Below are positions 7,380 to 16,083 of a stretch of DNA of 64,000 nucleotides, one piece after another; position 1 is the first letter of the stretch, and every line of letters begins with the position of its first letter. The stretch is from an uncultured Acidimicrobiaceae bacterium (lineage in GTDB: Bacteria > Actinomycetota > Acidimicrobiia > Acidimicrobiales > Ilumatobacteraceae), in NCBI GenBank assembly GCA_903919455.1, contig CAIXIJ010000110.1, positions 1 to 64,000 of the forward strand. The letters are read 5' to 3'. The notes under the pieces are model-generated. The model did not search any database, was not told where the DNA came from, and saw nothing but the letters and a program-made list of their open reading frames with translations. A program made the translations under genes and the position numbers.

Positions 7380-9182
7380 TGCTGCCGCCCGCTTCTTGAG
7401 TTCGGCATCGAAGTCGGCGCGTCGCTGTGCGCCGAGCCCGATGCCAGCGGGGCTCACCCCGTCGCCCTTGTCGCAGCGGTGATAGAGCAGTACCAACGCA
7501 TCGAGATAGTTGCCGACCTGGCAGAAATGATCGGCCACCACCTGGTTGGGTGCGTCGCTGCCGAACGTGCTGGATGCGTTCGGTTCGTACCACCCGGTCC
7601 AGAAGTTGGTGAGGATCAACCAGTCGGCCGTGGCCACATCGTCGGCCAGACGCGACCCTTCCCGGTCGGCCAGGCCCGGGTCCATCTCGATGTAGTACGT
7701 GGCGGGCGCCAGGTCGGGGAACAGGTAGTAGAAGACCACATCGCTGTAGATGGTGCGACTGAGATCTGCGGGGCCCACGAGCAGACGTTCGCCTGGCTTC
7801 ATACCTGCTGCGAGGTCGTTGATGGCGGCTTGGCTGGCGGTTTGCAGCGCAGCATTACCGAAGTAGAAGTTGCGATCGTTGCGTGACACTTCGAAACCAC
7901 CGGGTTTGTTGCCCACGGAGACGCGACTCTGGAGCAGGTAGTACCGGTAGGTGAAGAACGGGCAGATCACGAACATCACCAGGCCCACGACGGCACCGGC
8001 AACCAATGGGGCGTGGCGGGTGACGATGGACCGATTCGGTTGTCCTTCTCCGGGGCGCAGCGAAAGCAGTTCGACCACCACGCAGGGCAACAGCGCGAAC
8101 GAAACGCACGACCCCCAAGCCAGGTGAGTGCTGTCGGGCCGCTGTAGCGCTTGGGGCAGCATGCCGAGGCCGAACAGCGCGCCACCCATGAGCACGGTGA
8201 GGTGGGTGGTCCATCCGTGACGACGAGCGAGGCGCCAGACCAAGATGGGCAGCGCAATGGCGACCGCGATGACGACCCAGAACCAGAAGAACAGTTGGTG
8301 GTTGGCCGACAGGGCCGGGAACTTCCACCACGGGGCATCGGCCGGGCCCTCCGCCACAGCCTGCAACGCGCCGTCGATCTGGCTGAAGCTCGGGGGGCGG
8401 GGAAGTTCGCGACCGGGGCGCAGGTGCAGCACAGGGTCGAGGAACATTCCCTGGAAGCTGGGGCCGACGCCAGCCATGGCGAGATGCACCGCTGTGGGAA
8501 CCAGTCCCACAGCGAGGCCGATGCCAAGTGGCCGCCACACTCGGTTGCCAAGGCGCCGGTGACGAAGCAACAGCCAGGTGTGCACGATGCCGAGTGCCAG
8601 GGCGAGGTCGGGTCGGTAGCCCAGGGCGCAGCCGACGAGGACACCCGTGGCAACCAGCGCAACAGTGCGTGAGCGGCCTTCGGCGTGCAAGGCGCGCACG
8701 CCGAAGACCACGCTCCACAGGCCCAGAGCGATGCCGCCCTCCCACGCCAGCGCTGAGAGGCCGATGGGGGTGAGCACCAGCATGGTGACAGTGACTGCCG
8801 TGATCACCGCAGTGCGATGGCCCCAGGCTCTCGCCAGGGCGTACAGGGCGAAGATGATGCCGACGTGCTGCAGCAAGCCGAACACCCGTTGCGCCTCCAG
8901 CGTGTAGCCGAAGACCGTGTACCAGGCCGCTAGCACATGAATGGAGAAGGGGCCGTAGAGATGGAGATAGTCCACGTTGGGCACGTCGCCGGCGAGCAGA
9001 CGCTTGGGGAAGACCAGCATGAAGCCTTCCTCCATGCTGCTGCCGGTGGCGATGAACAGACCGCGCAAGGGAATGGCTACGACGCCGAGCACCATGGCGA
9101 TGGACAGCGCTCCGCGAGTGGACCACCGCAGTCGCAGCGCCCCGCCGAGTACGAAGGGCTGGTCTGCGTTGACGGCGATCAC
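7374..9182 (-). CDS. Multi-membrane GT-C-type glycosyltransferase-like protein
   Basis: A 602-residue integral membrane protein with roughly ten to twelve hydrophobic helices and a C-terminal soluble part of about 150 residues. Near the N-terminus acidic residues follow the first helix (SSMEEGFMLVF, Glu51-Glu52), and DVPNVDYLHLYGP follows. This is the layout of GT-C transferases that use polyprenyl-phosphate sugars, where the first extracellular loop holds the catalytic acid. A longer frame extends to 9440, but it would run over the divergent GT4 gene. A TAGCAT box at 9191-9196 ends 8 bases before GTG 9182, supporting this start. The sugar and acceptor are unknown. Confidence 0.7.
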   Translation of the reverse strand: MIAVNADQPFVLGGALRLRWSTRGALSIAMVLGVVAIPLRGLFIATGSSMEEGFMLVFPKRLLAGDVPNVDYLHLYGPFSIHVLAAWYTVFGYTLEAQRVFGLLQHVGIIFALYALARAWGHRTAVITAVTVTMLVLTPIGLSALAWEGGIALGLWSVVFGVRALHAEGRSRTVALVATGVLVGCALGYRPDLALALGIVHTWLLLRHRRLGNRVWRPLGIGLAVGLVPTAVHLAMAGVGPSFQGMFLDPVLHLRPGRELPRPPSFSQIDGALQAVAEGPADAPWWKFPALSANHQLFFWFWVVIAVAIALPILVWRLARRHGWTTHLTVLMGGALFGLGMLPQALQRPDSTHLAWGSCVSFALLPCVVVELLSLRPGEGQPNRSIVTRHAPLVAGAVVGLVMFVICPFFTYRYYLLQSRVSVGNKPGGFEVSRNDRNFYFGNAALQTASQAAINDLAAGMKPGERLLVGPADLSRTIYSDVVFYYLFPDLAPATYYIEMDPGLADREGSRLADDVATADWLILTNFWTGWYEPNASSTFGSDAPNQVVADHFCQVGNYLDALVLLYHRCDKGDGVSPAGIGLGAQRRADFDAELKKRAAAG

Positions 9183-9190
9183 GGACGGCG

Positions 9191-9196
9191 ATGCTA
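9191..9196 (-). promoter_or_regulatory. -10-like TAGCAT, leaderless arrangement, GT-C gene
   Basis: On the minus strand TAGCAT ends 8 bases upstream of GTG 9182. That spacing puts the transcription start at or next to the start codon. It decides the start of a gene whose frame stays open far upstream. Confidence 0.5.
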
Positions 9197-9216
9197 GTGA
9201 CCCTTGTGACGTTCGG

Positions 9217-9222
9217 TAGCGT
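9217..9222 (+). promoter_or_regulatory. -10-like TAGCGT, GT4 gene
   Basis: TAGCGT ends 9 bases before ATG 9232. With the minus-strand box at 9191-9196 it forms a compact divergent promoter region of about 50 bases. Confidence 0.45.
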
Positions 9223-9231
9223 TCGTGCGCG

Positions 9232-10392
9232 ATGCCGACGTCGCCCGACCGATCGATCCCCGAACTCGCGAGCGAGATGATCGCCGCTGGTTGCCGCAGG
9301 GTGCACGTGTTGGCGTGGCGCGACCTCGACGATTCGGACGCCGGGGGTTCGGAGGTACACGCCGACCACTTCATGCGGCGTTGGGCCGACGCCGGCCTAG
9401 AGGTGACCCACCGAACGTCGTTCGCGAAAGGTCTTCCCAAGGAGGCTCACCGCAACGGCTATCGCGTGATCCGTAAGGGCGGCCGCGAGACGGTGTTCCC
9501 GCGTGTGATCGCCGCCGAAGCACTGCACCCGGGCCGGTACGACGCAATGGTGGAGGTGTGGAATGGTGTGCCGTGGTTCAGCCCGGTGTGGTGCCACAAG
9601 CCGCGCATCACGTTCCTCCACCACGTGCACGGCCCGATGTGGGACCAGATGCTGCCGGGGCCGTTGGCCTCATTCGGTCGGGCACTGGAGGCCCGCCTCG
9701 CACCGCCGTTCTATCGGCGCACGCGCATGGTGACGCCCAGCGAGGCGACCCGCGATGAACTGCTGGAACTGGGCTTTCGGCCCGAGCGCGTGGTGGCCGT
9801 GAACAACGGGGTGGAGGAGATGTTCCACCCCGGGGGTGAGAAGACTGCAGCGCCCACAGTGGTAGGAGTAGGGCGGCTTGCGCCAGTGAAGCGGCAGGAT
9901 CAGTTGATCGAGCAGGCAGTGATTGCGAAGCGCCGAGTGCCCGACCTGCAACTGATCCTCGTGGGCGAGGGCCCACTGCGGCCAGTGCTCGAGGCACACG
10001 TTGCGCATCACCACGCGCAGGACTGGATACACCTGGCCGGTCGGTTGTCGCACGAGGAACTCATCGCCCTGTATCAGCGGGCATGGCTGGTGGCGAGCGC
10101 CTCGCTCGCTGAGGGATGGGGTCTCACCCTCACCGAAGCAGCGGCATGCGGCACCGCGTGCGTGGCTACCGACATCAACGGCCACAGGAGCAGCGTGGTG
10201 GCCGACGAAACCGGTGTGCTGGCGCCGTTGGAGTTACTCGGCGACACGATGGCCGACGTACTGCTGGACCGCGGCCGACGCGACACGCTGTCGGCAGCCG
10301 CACTGGCTCGGGCGAACACACTCACGTGGGAGGCATCAGCGACGGGCGTGCTGCGCGAGTTGCACGCCCAGGTGATGGCTCGTCACCGCTGA
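9232..10392 (+). CDS. GT4 family glycosyltransferase
   Basis: A GT-B fold retaining glycosyltransferase of 386 residues that uses a nucleotide sugar at the inner membrane face. The N-terminal domain has the acceptor-site signature DAGGSEVHADHF. The C-terminal domain has VGVGRLAPVKRQDQLIEQA, LVGEGPLR and the EX7E nucleotide-sugar motif EGWGLTLTEAAACGTACVAT. There is no membrane segment. It is divergent from the GT-C gene and convergent with the SDR/GMC operon. The donor and linkage cannot be deduced. Confidence 0.85.
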   Translation: MPTSPDRSIPELASEMIAAGCRRVHVLAWRDLDDSDAGGSEVHADHFMRRWADAGLEVTHRTSFAKGLPKEAHRNGYRVIRKGGRETVFPRVIAAEALHPGRYDAMVEVWNGVPWFSPVWCHKPRITFLHHVHGPMWDQMLPGPLASFGRALEARLAPPFYRRTRMVTPSEATRDELLELGFRPERVVAVNNGVEEMFHPGGEKTAAPTVVGVGRLAPVKRQDQLIEQAVIAKRRVPDLQLILVGEGPLRPVLEAHVAHHHAQDWIHLAGRLSHEELIALYQRAWLVASASLAEGWGLTLTEAAACGTACVATDINGHRSSVVADETGVLAPLELLGDTMADVLLDRGRRDTLSAAALARANTLTWEASATGVLRELHAQVMARHR

Positions 10393-10422
10393 TGCAGCGC
10401 TAGCCGGTCGGTGCGTAGCGGG

Positions 10423-11466
10423 TCAGCCGGGAAGGATGCGGGTGGCGGTCTTGAGTACCTTCAAGGCGCCCTGCTTGGCGATCGTGCGGTGGTGGCTCTT
10501 GCCGGCATCCGCGGTGGAAGCGCGGTTGACGAGGAACCAGTCGTAGCTATCGGCCAGCGCTTCGGCGTTGGAGTACTTCGGCTGCCAGCCGAGGGCGTCC
10601 TTCACGTGCTGGATGTCGAACCACAGCGACTTGCTGTACATCAACCAGTGGTAGGGGGCGAACGGGGCCAGGTGCAGGCCCGCAGCGGCCTTCATGCCCA
10701 GCGCAGCGGGCCCGGCGGGCAGTGAGCGCACCTTTGATCCGGTGCCGGCATGGGCACACAGTGCCTCGAGTGACTCGCGCATGGTGCCGAAGCGATCGGT
10801 ACCTGCGTTGAACACTGCAGGACCGGGGGTGTCGCCAGCGAGCAGACACACCTCGGCGAGATCGTCTGCGTGGACGAACTGGTAGCGGTTCGAGCCGTCG
10901 CCCAGCACGAAGACGTCGGCGCCATCGGCGATCCATTCGAACAGGATGCCGAAGATGCCGAGACGGCCGTGACCGAGGATGGTGCGGGGCCGCACGATCG
11001 AGACGTCGAGGCCGTCCTTCACCGCATCCAGGCATGCCCACTCTGCGGCGAGCTTGGCGTGGCCGTATTCCTCGGCGGGGGAGGGCACGGTGGACGGCAG
11101 CACCGGATTGCTGCGCGGCACACCGAACACGGCGCTGGAAGACGTGTGCACCACCTTGCGCACGCCGGCGCGTCGGCTGGCGGCGAGCAGCAGTGCGGTG
11201 CCATCTACGTTCACGGTGCGGAGCAGTTCGTGATCCTTGGCCAGCGGTACCTGCGCGACGTTGTTGAACACGATGTCGACGCCATCGACGGCGCGGGCCA
11301 CGGTGGCAGCGTCGCGCACATCACCCTGCACGATCTCCACGTCGCTGGGGCGGTCGTCGACGTCGTTGAGGTCCAGCACGCGCACCTGGTGGCCGGCGGC
11401 CACGAGACGGTGGACGAGCAGCGAGCCGAAGTAGCCGCTGCCGCCGGTGACGAGGCTGACCGTCAC
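10423..11466 (-). CDS. Extended SDR: NAD-dependent epimerase/dehydratase
   Basis: A 347-residue extended short-chain dehydrogenase. It begins with the NAD motif VTGGSGYFGSLLVHRL, has TSSSAVFG with the active Ser, and the Tyr-Lys pair in EEYGHAKLAAEWA. GTG 11466 overlaps the stop of the preceding gene (GTGA), so it is chosen over an in-frame ATG 24 bases upstream. The family includes nucleotide-sugar epimerases and 3-beta-hydroxysteroid-type dehydrogenases. It is the last gene of an operon: small protein, GMC oxidoreductase, SDR, SDR. The C-terminal region (HWLMYSKSLWFD) does not point to a known sugar. Confidence 0.8.
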   Translation of the reverse strand: MTVSLVTGGSGYFGSLLVHRLVAAGHQVRVLDLNDVDDRPSDVEIVQGDVRDAATVARAVDGVDIVFNNVAQVPLAKDHELLRTVNVDGTALLLAASRRAGVRKVVHTSSSAVFGVPRSNPVLPSTVPSPAEEYGHAKLAAEWACLDAVKDGLDVSIVRPRTILGHGRLGIFGILFEWIADGADVFVLGDGSNRYQFVHADDLAEVCLLAGDTPGPAVFNAGTDRFGTMRESLEALCAHAGTGSKVRSLPAGPAALGMKAAAGLHLAPFAPYHWLMYSKSLWFDIQHVKDALGWQPKYSNAEALADSYDWFLVNRASTADAGKSHHRTIAKQGALKVLKTATRILPG

Positions 11467-12509
11467 AGCTCCAGCCCGTTCTCCAGGCACCAGCGGATGC
11501 TGCGGCGCATGCCGTCGTACAGTTCGAAGCGCGGTTGATAGCCGAGCTCAGCGGTAGAGCGACTGATGTCGCACGCGATGGTGTGGCCCATCTCTCCGAG
11601 CACGTGCAGCTGCTGCTGGTAGACGCCAACGGCCTGCAGCATCCGGTCGCCGGTCTCGGCGATACGAGCGGCCAGCACCGGCAGGCGCGTGCTGGGGGGC
11701 TTCACGCTGAGTCCTTCGTCGACCAGAGCCCGTCCGACGGTCTCCACGATTTCGGTGACGGTGTAGGCCCGGCTGTCGGCGATCCAGTAGCCCTTGCCCT
11801 TCGCTGCGGGTGTGAGTTCGGCGGCGAGCACACCATCGACCAGGTTCTCGACGTAGACCATGGAACGGCGCTGGTCGCCCTTGCCGATGACCGGGAACTT
11901 GCCGGCGCGCACCATGCGGAAGAACGTGGTCTGGCGTGGCGGCTGGAAGGGCCCGTAGAACCATGGCGGCCGCACGATGGCGGTGTCGAGGCCCGCCGCC
12001 GCTGCCTCGGTGACGGCAATCTCGGCGAGCATCTTGCTCTTGCCGTAGCCGAGGTACGGGTTGAAGGGTTCGTCGGGCCGAAACGTGTCGGAGTGATCCG
12101 GGTTCGTGCCGAACGGACTGTTCGACGACACGTGCACCAGTCGCCGAACACCGGCGTCGAGCGCGGCTTCGGTGAGGTGGCGGGTGCCGTTGGTGTTCAC
12201 CTCGGTGAATTGGCGGACCGACTTCGGGTGGATGATCCCGGCGGTGTGCAGCACGTCGGCGTCGGCGCCAACCTGGAACAGCAGGCGGCGAGACGTGTCG
12301 GCGCGGCTGATATCGCCGATGATGATGTCGACCCCACTGCGCTCGCCAACAAAGGTCTGGAGCGCCGCAGCATCGGCAGTGCTGTGAGCGAGCAGACGAA
12401 GGTGCGCGCGGTCGGGGTCGGCCAGCAGCCGGTGGACCAGCGCCCGCCCGAGCCAGCCGTTCGCGCCAGTGACCACTGTGGTGGTCGGTGCAATCCAGCG
12501 ATCAGACAC
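11463..12509 (-). CDS. Extended SDR: NAD-dependent epimerase/dehydratase
   Basis: The second extended SDR of the operon, 348 residues, related to but clearly diverged from its neighbour. NAD motif is VVTGANGWLGRALVHRL; the active-site block HVSSNSPFGTN is followed by the Tyr-Lys pair in GYGKSKMLAEIAV. The GTG start at 12509 has a good ribosome binding site (GGAGGA, about 5 bases upstream) and overlaps the GMC stop, so an ATG at 12542 inside the GMC gene is rejected. Substrate unknown; the adjacent GMC oxidoreductase suggests oxidation or epimerisation of a shared alcohol or sugar substrate. Confidence 0.8.
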   Translation of the reverse strand: MSDRWIAPTTTVVTGANGWLGRALVHRLLADPDRAHLRLLAHSTADAAALQTFVGERSGVDIIIGDISRADTSRRLLFQVGADADVLHTAGIIHPKSVRQFTEVNTNGTRHLTEAALDAGVRRLVHVSSNSPFGTNPDHSDTFRPDEPFNPYLGYGKSKMLAEIAVTEAAAAGLDTAIVRPPWFYGPFQPPRQTTFFRMVRAGKFPVIGKGDQRRSMVYVENLVDGVLAAELTPAAKGKGYWIADSRAYTVTEIVETVGRALVDEGLSVKPPSTRLPVLAARIAETGDRMLQAVGVYQQQLHVLGEMGHTIACDISRSTAELGYQPRFELYDGMRRSIRWCLENGLEL

Positions 12510-13956
12510 GGGTTCCTCCAGTTGCGACGAAGCGTCGGGCATTGCGGATGGCGAAGGCCATCACGGACGCCTGCGGGTTCACCCCAGGCGCGGTGGGCAG
12601 CAGCGAAGCGTCGTTGACGTAGATGTTGCGTTGACCGTGCACGCGGCCGAACGAGTCGGCACCACAGGTCTCGGTGACCTCGCCCATCGGCACGGTACTG
12701 CACAGGTGGACCGTCATCACGGTGGCCTTGGAGGCGCGGAAAGCCTGCTGCATGGTGGCCACGTCGCGGCGATTCCGAACCGAGGGGGCGCCCTTGAAAG
12801 AGGGGAACACTTCTTCGGCTTCAGCCTCGAGCATCAACAGGGTGAGGCGAGCGAGTCCGCTTCGAAGGAGTTCTCGATCGCGGTGGGTGAGCCGGTAGGT
12901 GACAATCGGGTCCTTCATGTGCGGCACCGAAGTGACCCGTCCGCGCCCCTCGCTGGTAATGGCGGCATAGTAGACGCTCATCCGTTCCCAGTCGGTGACG
13001 GCACGGCGAAAGGTGGCCCACTGATCGAGCAGGCTCAGCGCAATGAGACCGGGATTGCTGGCCGAACCACCGAACGACAGGTGCGGAGCGAACTCCTTCA
13101 CCTGATGCACCGGCACGTCGTCGGGCACGTTGACAGCATCGGCGAACCTGGCTGCCAACTTCACCGTGGGATGCACCGCCAGCGTGCGCCCGATGTGGCC
13201 GTGAATGCCCGATCGTTGCAGCAGTGCTGGCGACTGGATGGCGCCACCACAGACGAACACATGCTTGAAGGTGATGCGCCCGGGCGACCCGTCGGCGAGC
13301 GTGGTGACAGCAGCGGCGGCAGTGCCGTTGCGCACTTCGAGGTGATCGACACGGCACCCGACGGCAAGGCGGGCGCCTGCCGCCATGGCTCGGGGAAGGT
13401 ACGTCCGCGTCATCGATTGGCGCTCGCCCTTGGTGGCGTCGTCGCCGTGCGGATAGGTCATCCAGCGAGGGACCTCACCGTGCTGCCAGCCGAGCGAAGC
13501 GGCGCCGCTGCGGAGGATCTCGCTGGGTGCGCTGTGGGGGCCCGGCACGTTGCGGACGTTGATCGCGGTCTCGACTTCGTCGGCGATCGAGAGCAGTTCG
13601 TGTGGATCGAAGTCGCGAATCGCGAACTCCCGCTGCCAGCGTTCCAGCAGTTCGCCGGGCGGCCGCCAGTAGAGCCCGCTGTTCACTTCGGTCCCGCCAC
13701 CAGCGCAGCGACCTTCGGTGTAGGCGATTGACGGCATACCGAGGGCCACGGTGACGCCGCCTGCCCGATACTGCTGTTCCATCTGGTCGAGGGAGAACGG
13801 CACAACGGCGCCTTGCTCGACCCATTTGCCCTCTTCGACCATCAGTACGTCCATGCCGGCCTCGGCGAGCACGGTGGCGGTGGTGGCACCGCCGGCGCCA
13901 CTTCCGATGATGAGGATTTCGGCGTCCATGTTGGCGGTGGCCTGCTGCGCGCTCAT
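12502..13956 (-). CDS. GMC-family FAD oxidoreductase
   Basis: A 484-residue flavoprotein of the glucose-methanol-choline oxidoreductase family, oxidising an alcohol group. The N-terminal FAD motif is IIGSGAGGATTATVLAEAG and the next block is RCAGGGTEVNSGLYWR. The second family signature is CGGAIQSPALLQRSG. The C-terminal half has HLCSTVPMGE and the terminal VNDASLLPTAPGVNPQASV, with the His and Asn used in catalysis. Its ATG overlaps the stop of the small upstream gene (ATGA). No signal peptide is visible. A sterol or polyol substrate is possible; context within a glycan locus leans towards a sugar or lipid-linked substrate. Confidence 0.85.
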   Translation of the reverse strand: MSAQQATANMDAEILIIGSGAGGATTATVLAEAGMDVLMVEEGKWVEQGAVVPFSLDQMEQQYRAGGVTVALGMPSIAYTEGRCAGGGTEVNSGLYWRPPGELLERWQREFAIRDFDPHELLSIADEVETAINVRNVPGPHSAPSEILRSGAASLGWQHGEVPRWMTYPHGDDATKGERQSMTRTYLPRAMAAGARLAVGCRVDHLEVRNGTAAAAVTTLADGSPGRITFKHVFVCGGAIQSPALLQRSGIHGHIGRTLAVHPTVKLAARFADAVNVPDDVPVHQVKEFAPHLSFGGSASNPGLIALSLLDQWATFRRAVTDWERMSVYYAAITSEGRGRVTSVPHMKDPIVTYRLTHRDRELLRSGLARLTLLMLEAEAEEVFPSFKGAPSVRNRRDVATMQQAFRASKATVMTVHLCSTVPMGEVTETCGADSFGRVHGQRNIYVNDASLLPTAPGVNPQASVMAFAIRNARRFVATGGTRV

Positions 13957-14318
13957 GCCGCAACTCCGCCGGTTTCACTGCCATCGGGTGTGGTGGTGGG
14001 CCAGTGCTCCCACACGTACGCAAAGCTCAGCGAGCGCATCAGGCGCGGATACTCGGCGACGAACGGCAATGGCAGCCGCATGATGATCTTGGCAACGCCC
14101 CAGCCCCCAGGAACGGAGAGGAGGAGCCGAAACACCGAGCCGATGGCCAGCACCCCGAAGCGGGTGAAGCTGGGCAGTGTGTCGACCCGATGGGCGACAA
14201 AGGTGGCCACTTCGCGTCGGCGCTCGGGCAACAGACGGGGGAGGTCGTCAATGAGCAGCCGTTCGGCGAACGGACCGACGAGGGGGAACGCGGGCACCTG
14301 GGACACGGACGACGGCAT
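13953..14318 (-). CDS. Small protein preceding a GMC oxidoreductase, function unknown
   Basis: About 121 residues from ATG 14318. It contains RLLIDDLPRLLPERRREVATF and LPSFTRFGVLAIGSVFRLL, one amphipathic to hydrophobic stretch and little else that is recognisable. Small proteins directly before GMC oxidoreductases are common, and some are subunits or tethers of the oxidase. The stop overlaps the GMC start (ATGA). A TACGAT box lies 10 bases upstream of ATG 14318; GTG 14306 and 14297 are alternative starts. I do not recognise a named family. Confidence 0.6.
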   Translation of the reverse strand: MPSSVSQVPAFPLVGPFAERLLIDDLPRLLPERRREVATFVAHRVDTLPSFTRFGVLAIGSVFRLLLSVPGGWGVAKIIMRLPLPFVAEYPRLMRSLSFAYVWEHWPTTTPDGSETGGVAA

Positions 14319-14338
14319 GAGCAACGGCATCGTAGCGT

Positions 14339-14344
14339 TAGCAT
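14339..14344 (+). promoter_or_regulatory. -10-like TAGCAT, decides start of membrane protein
   Basis: TAGCAT ends 8 bases before GTG 14353. This favours a leaderless start at 14353 over the in-frame ATG 14317, whose position overlaps the start of the divergent small gene. Confidence 0.5.
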
Positions 14345-14352
14345 TCCGCGTC

Positions 14353-16083
14353 GTGCTGGAACGCCTCCGCCGCTGGCGGCCCGATGTGGTGGTGACTGCG
14401 GTGTGGGCTGTCGCTGTGCTGCCCGTGCTGGTGGCAGCGGCTCGAGCCATTGCGCAGCATTGGCGCCCCATCGGCGACAACGCCTTGGTGGCACTTCGTG
14501 CTCACGACGTGTTCACCTCGCATCAGCCGCTCCTCGGTACCTGGAGCTCGGCATCGCTGGAGGCGGGCAAGGATCTCAACCACCCTGGACCGCTGCTGTT
14601 CGAATCGGTGGCCCTGCCGGTGAAGTTGTTCGGCAGCAACCTCGGACTGGTGATCGGGGTGGCAGCCGTGAACATCCTGGCCATCACCACCATCGCAGTC
14701 TTTGCGTTCCGGCGGGCGGGCCGTCTCGGTGCCGTGCTGTTACTGCTCGGAGCTGTGTACATGGAGTTCGTGATGGGCAGCGAGTTGCTGTTCGATCCGT
14801 GGAACCCCCACATTCTGATCCTCGCCTGTCTGGCGATGCTCACCTGCGCATGGGGGGTGGCGGCGGGAGATTCCTGGGCGCTACCGGTGTATCTGGCGCT
14901 TGGTTCGTATTGCGTGCAGACCCACTTGGGCTACTCGTATCTCGTGCCCGGTCTGCTGTTGGCCGCGTTGGCGTTTCGCTTGGTGGGGCGTCGCGAGGTG
15001 ACGAAGCGCGAATGGTGGTGCAGCGCCGGCGTGCTTGCGGTGCTCTGGGCGCAGCCACTGGTGGAGCAGTTCTTCGGCGAAGGCGAAGGCAACCTGTCCC
15101 GAGTGCTGGGCGCGCGGGGATCCGACGGGTTGAAGATCGGCCCGTCGCTTGGCATGCGCCTGTTCGCTTCGGTGGTCACCCGTCCGCCGTGGACCGCTCG
15201 TGCAGGGTTCACCGAGGCGTTACCGTTCACGGGCTACGAGAGCCCTGGGGTGTTGAAGCCTCTTGCGGTGATGGGCGGCACCGAGGCTGTGCTGCGCCTG
15301 TTGGCGGCCGTGGTGGTGATCGGGGTTGCGCTGTACATCGCTCGCCGACGTCGCGACACGCCTGGGCTGCTGATGGTGGCAACGGCAGTTGCGGCGTTGA
15401 CGGTGGCGTTGGCCTCGATGGTGATCATGCCCGTTGGCCCCATCGGGTTGACGGCGCACCAAATGCGCTGGCTGTGGCCCATCAGCGTGTTCGCACTCTG
15501 CAGCGTGGTGCTGGTGGTCGTGCGGAGTGTGGCTCCCGAGGTGCCTGCGGTATGGGCCGGTGCGGCATTCGCTGGTTCGGTGGCAGTACTGACGCTGCCC
15601 GCCTATGTGCAGCCTGCCGGCCCCAGTGCTCGGCGCGACCTGATACCGGTGGTGGCAGCGCTGCAGGACCAGATGGGCCCCTTGGAGGGCATCGGCACGG
15701 TGTGGCTGGACACCACGCGCACCCCGGCTTTCGACAACTTCGATGCGGCGGTGATGTTGGAGCTGCAACGTCGCAACGTGCCGTTCGTGGTGGACGAGCC
15801 AGGGTTGGTGCGCCAGGTGGGCAACGACCGTCGCCTGGCAGGCAACGCCGACGTGCAGCTGTATCTGGTGCGTGGGCGTGAGGTGCTGCATCCGCCGGAG
15901 GGAACCGACCGCGTTGCCATCGCCGTGTCCATGAGCAATGACGAGTTCGCCGAGCTCACCGATTTGGATCTGTTGGCCGTCGATGGCGCCGGAATGACCG
16001 CGGATGAACAGGCTCGCTACGACGAGTTGCTCGCCAAGGCCGACGTCGGCTCGGTGGCCGTGGTGATCAGCCCGATTTCCTGA
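14353..16083 (+). CDS. Multi-membrane GT-C-like protein (paralogue A)
   Basis: A 576-residue protein with about ten to twelve membrane helices. After the first helix come IGDNALVALRAHDVF and NHPGPLLFESVALP, then DPWNPHILILA and LGSYCVQTHLGY. The same pattern (acidic residue and R-x-x-D, HPGP, PWNP, QTH) recurs in the protein at 18024-19862, so the two are paralogues. First-loop acids and polytopic topology suggest a polyprenyl-phosphate-dependent glycosyltransferase of GT-C type, but no characterised family is recognised. The 3' end overlaps the convergent GT2 gene by 17 bases. A promoter-like TAGCAT supports the GTG start. Confidence 0.65.
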   Translation: MLERLRRWRPDVVVTAVWAVAVLPVLVAAARAIAQHWRPIGDNALVALRAHDVFTSHQPLLGTWSSASLEAGKDLNHPGPLLFESVALPVKLFGSNLGLVIGVAAVNILAITTIAVFAFRRAGRLGAVLLLLGAVYMEFVMGSELLFDPWNPHILILACLAMLTCAWGVAAGDSWALPVYLALGSYCVQTHLGYSYLVPGLLLAALAFRLVGRREVTKREWWCSAGVLAVLWAQPLVEQFFGEGEGNLSRVLGARGSDGLKIGPSLGMRLFASVVTRPPWTARAGFTEALPFTGYESPGVLKPLAVMGGTEAVLRLLAAVVVIGVALYIARRRRDTPGLLMVATAVAALTVALASMVIMPVGPIGLTAHQMRWLWPISVFALCSVVLVVVRSVAPEVPAVWAGAAFAGSVAVLTLPAYVQPAGPSARRDLIPVVAALQDQMGPLEGIGTVWLDTTRTPAFDNFDAAVMLELQRRNVPFVVDEPGLVRQVGNDRRLAGNADVQLYLVRGREVLHPPEGTDRVAIAVSMSNDEFAELTDLDLLAVDGAGMTADEQARYDELLAKADVGSVAVVISPIS

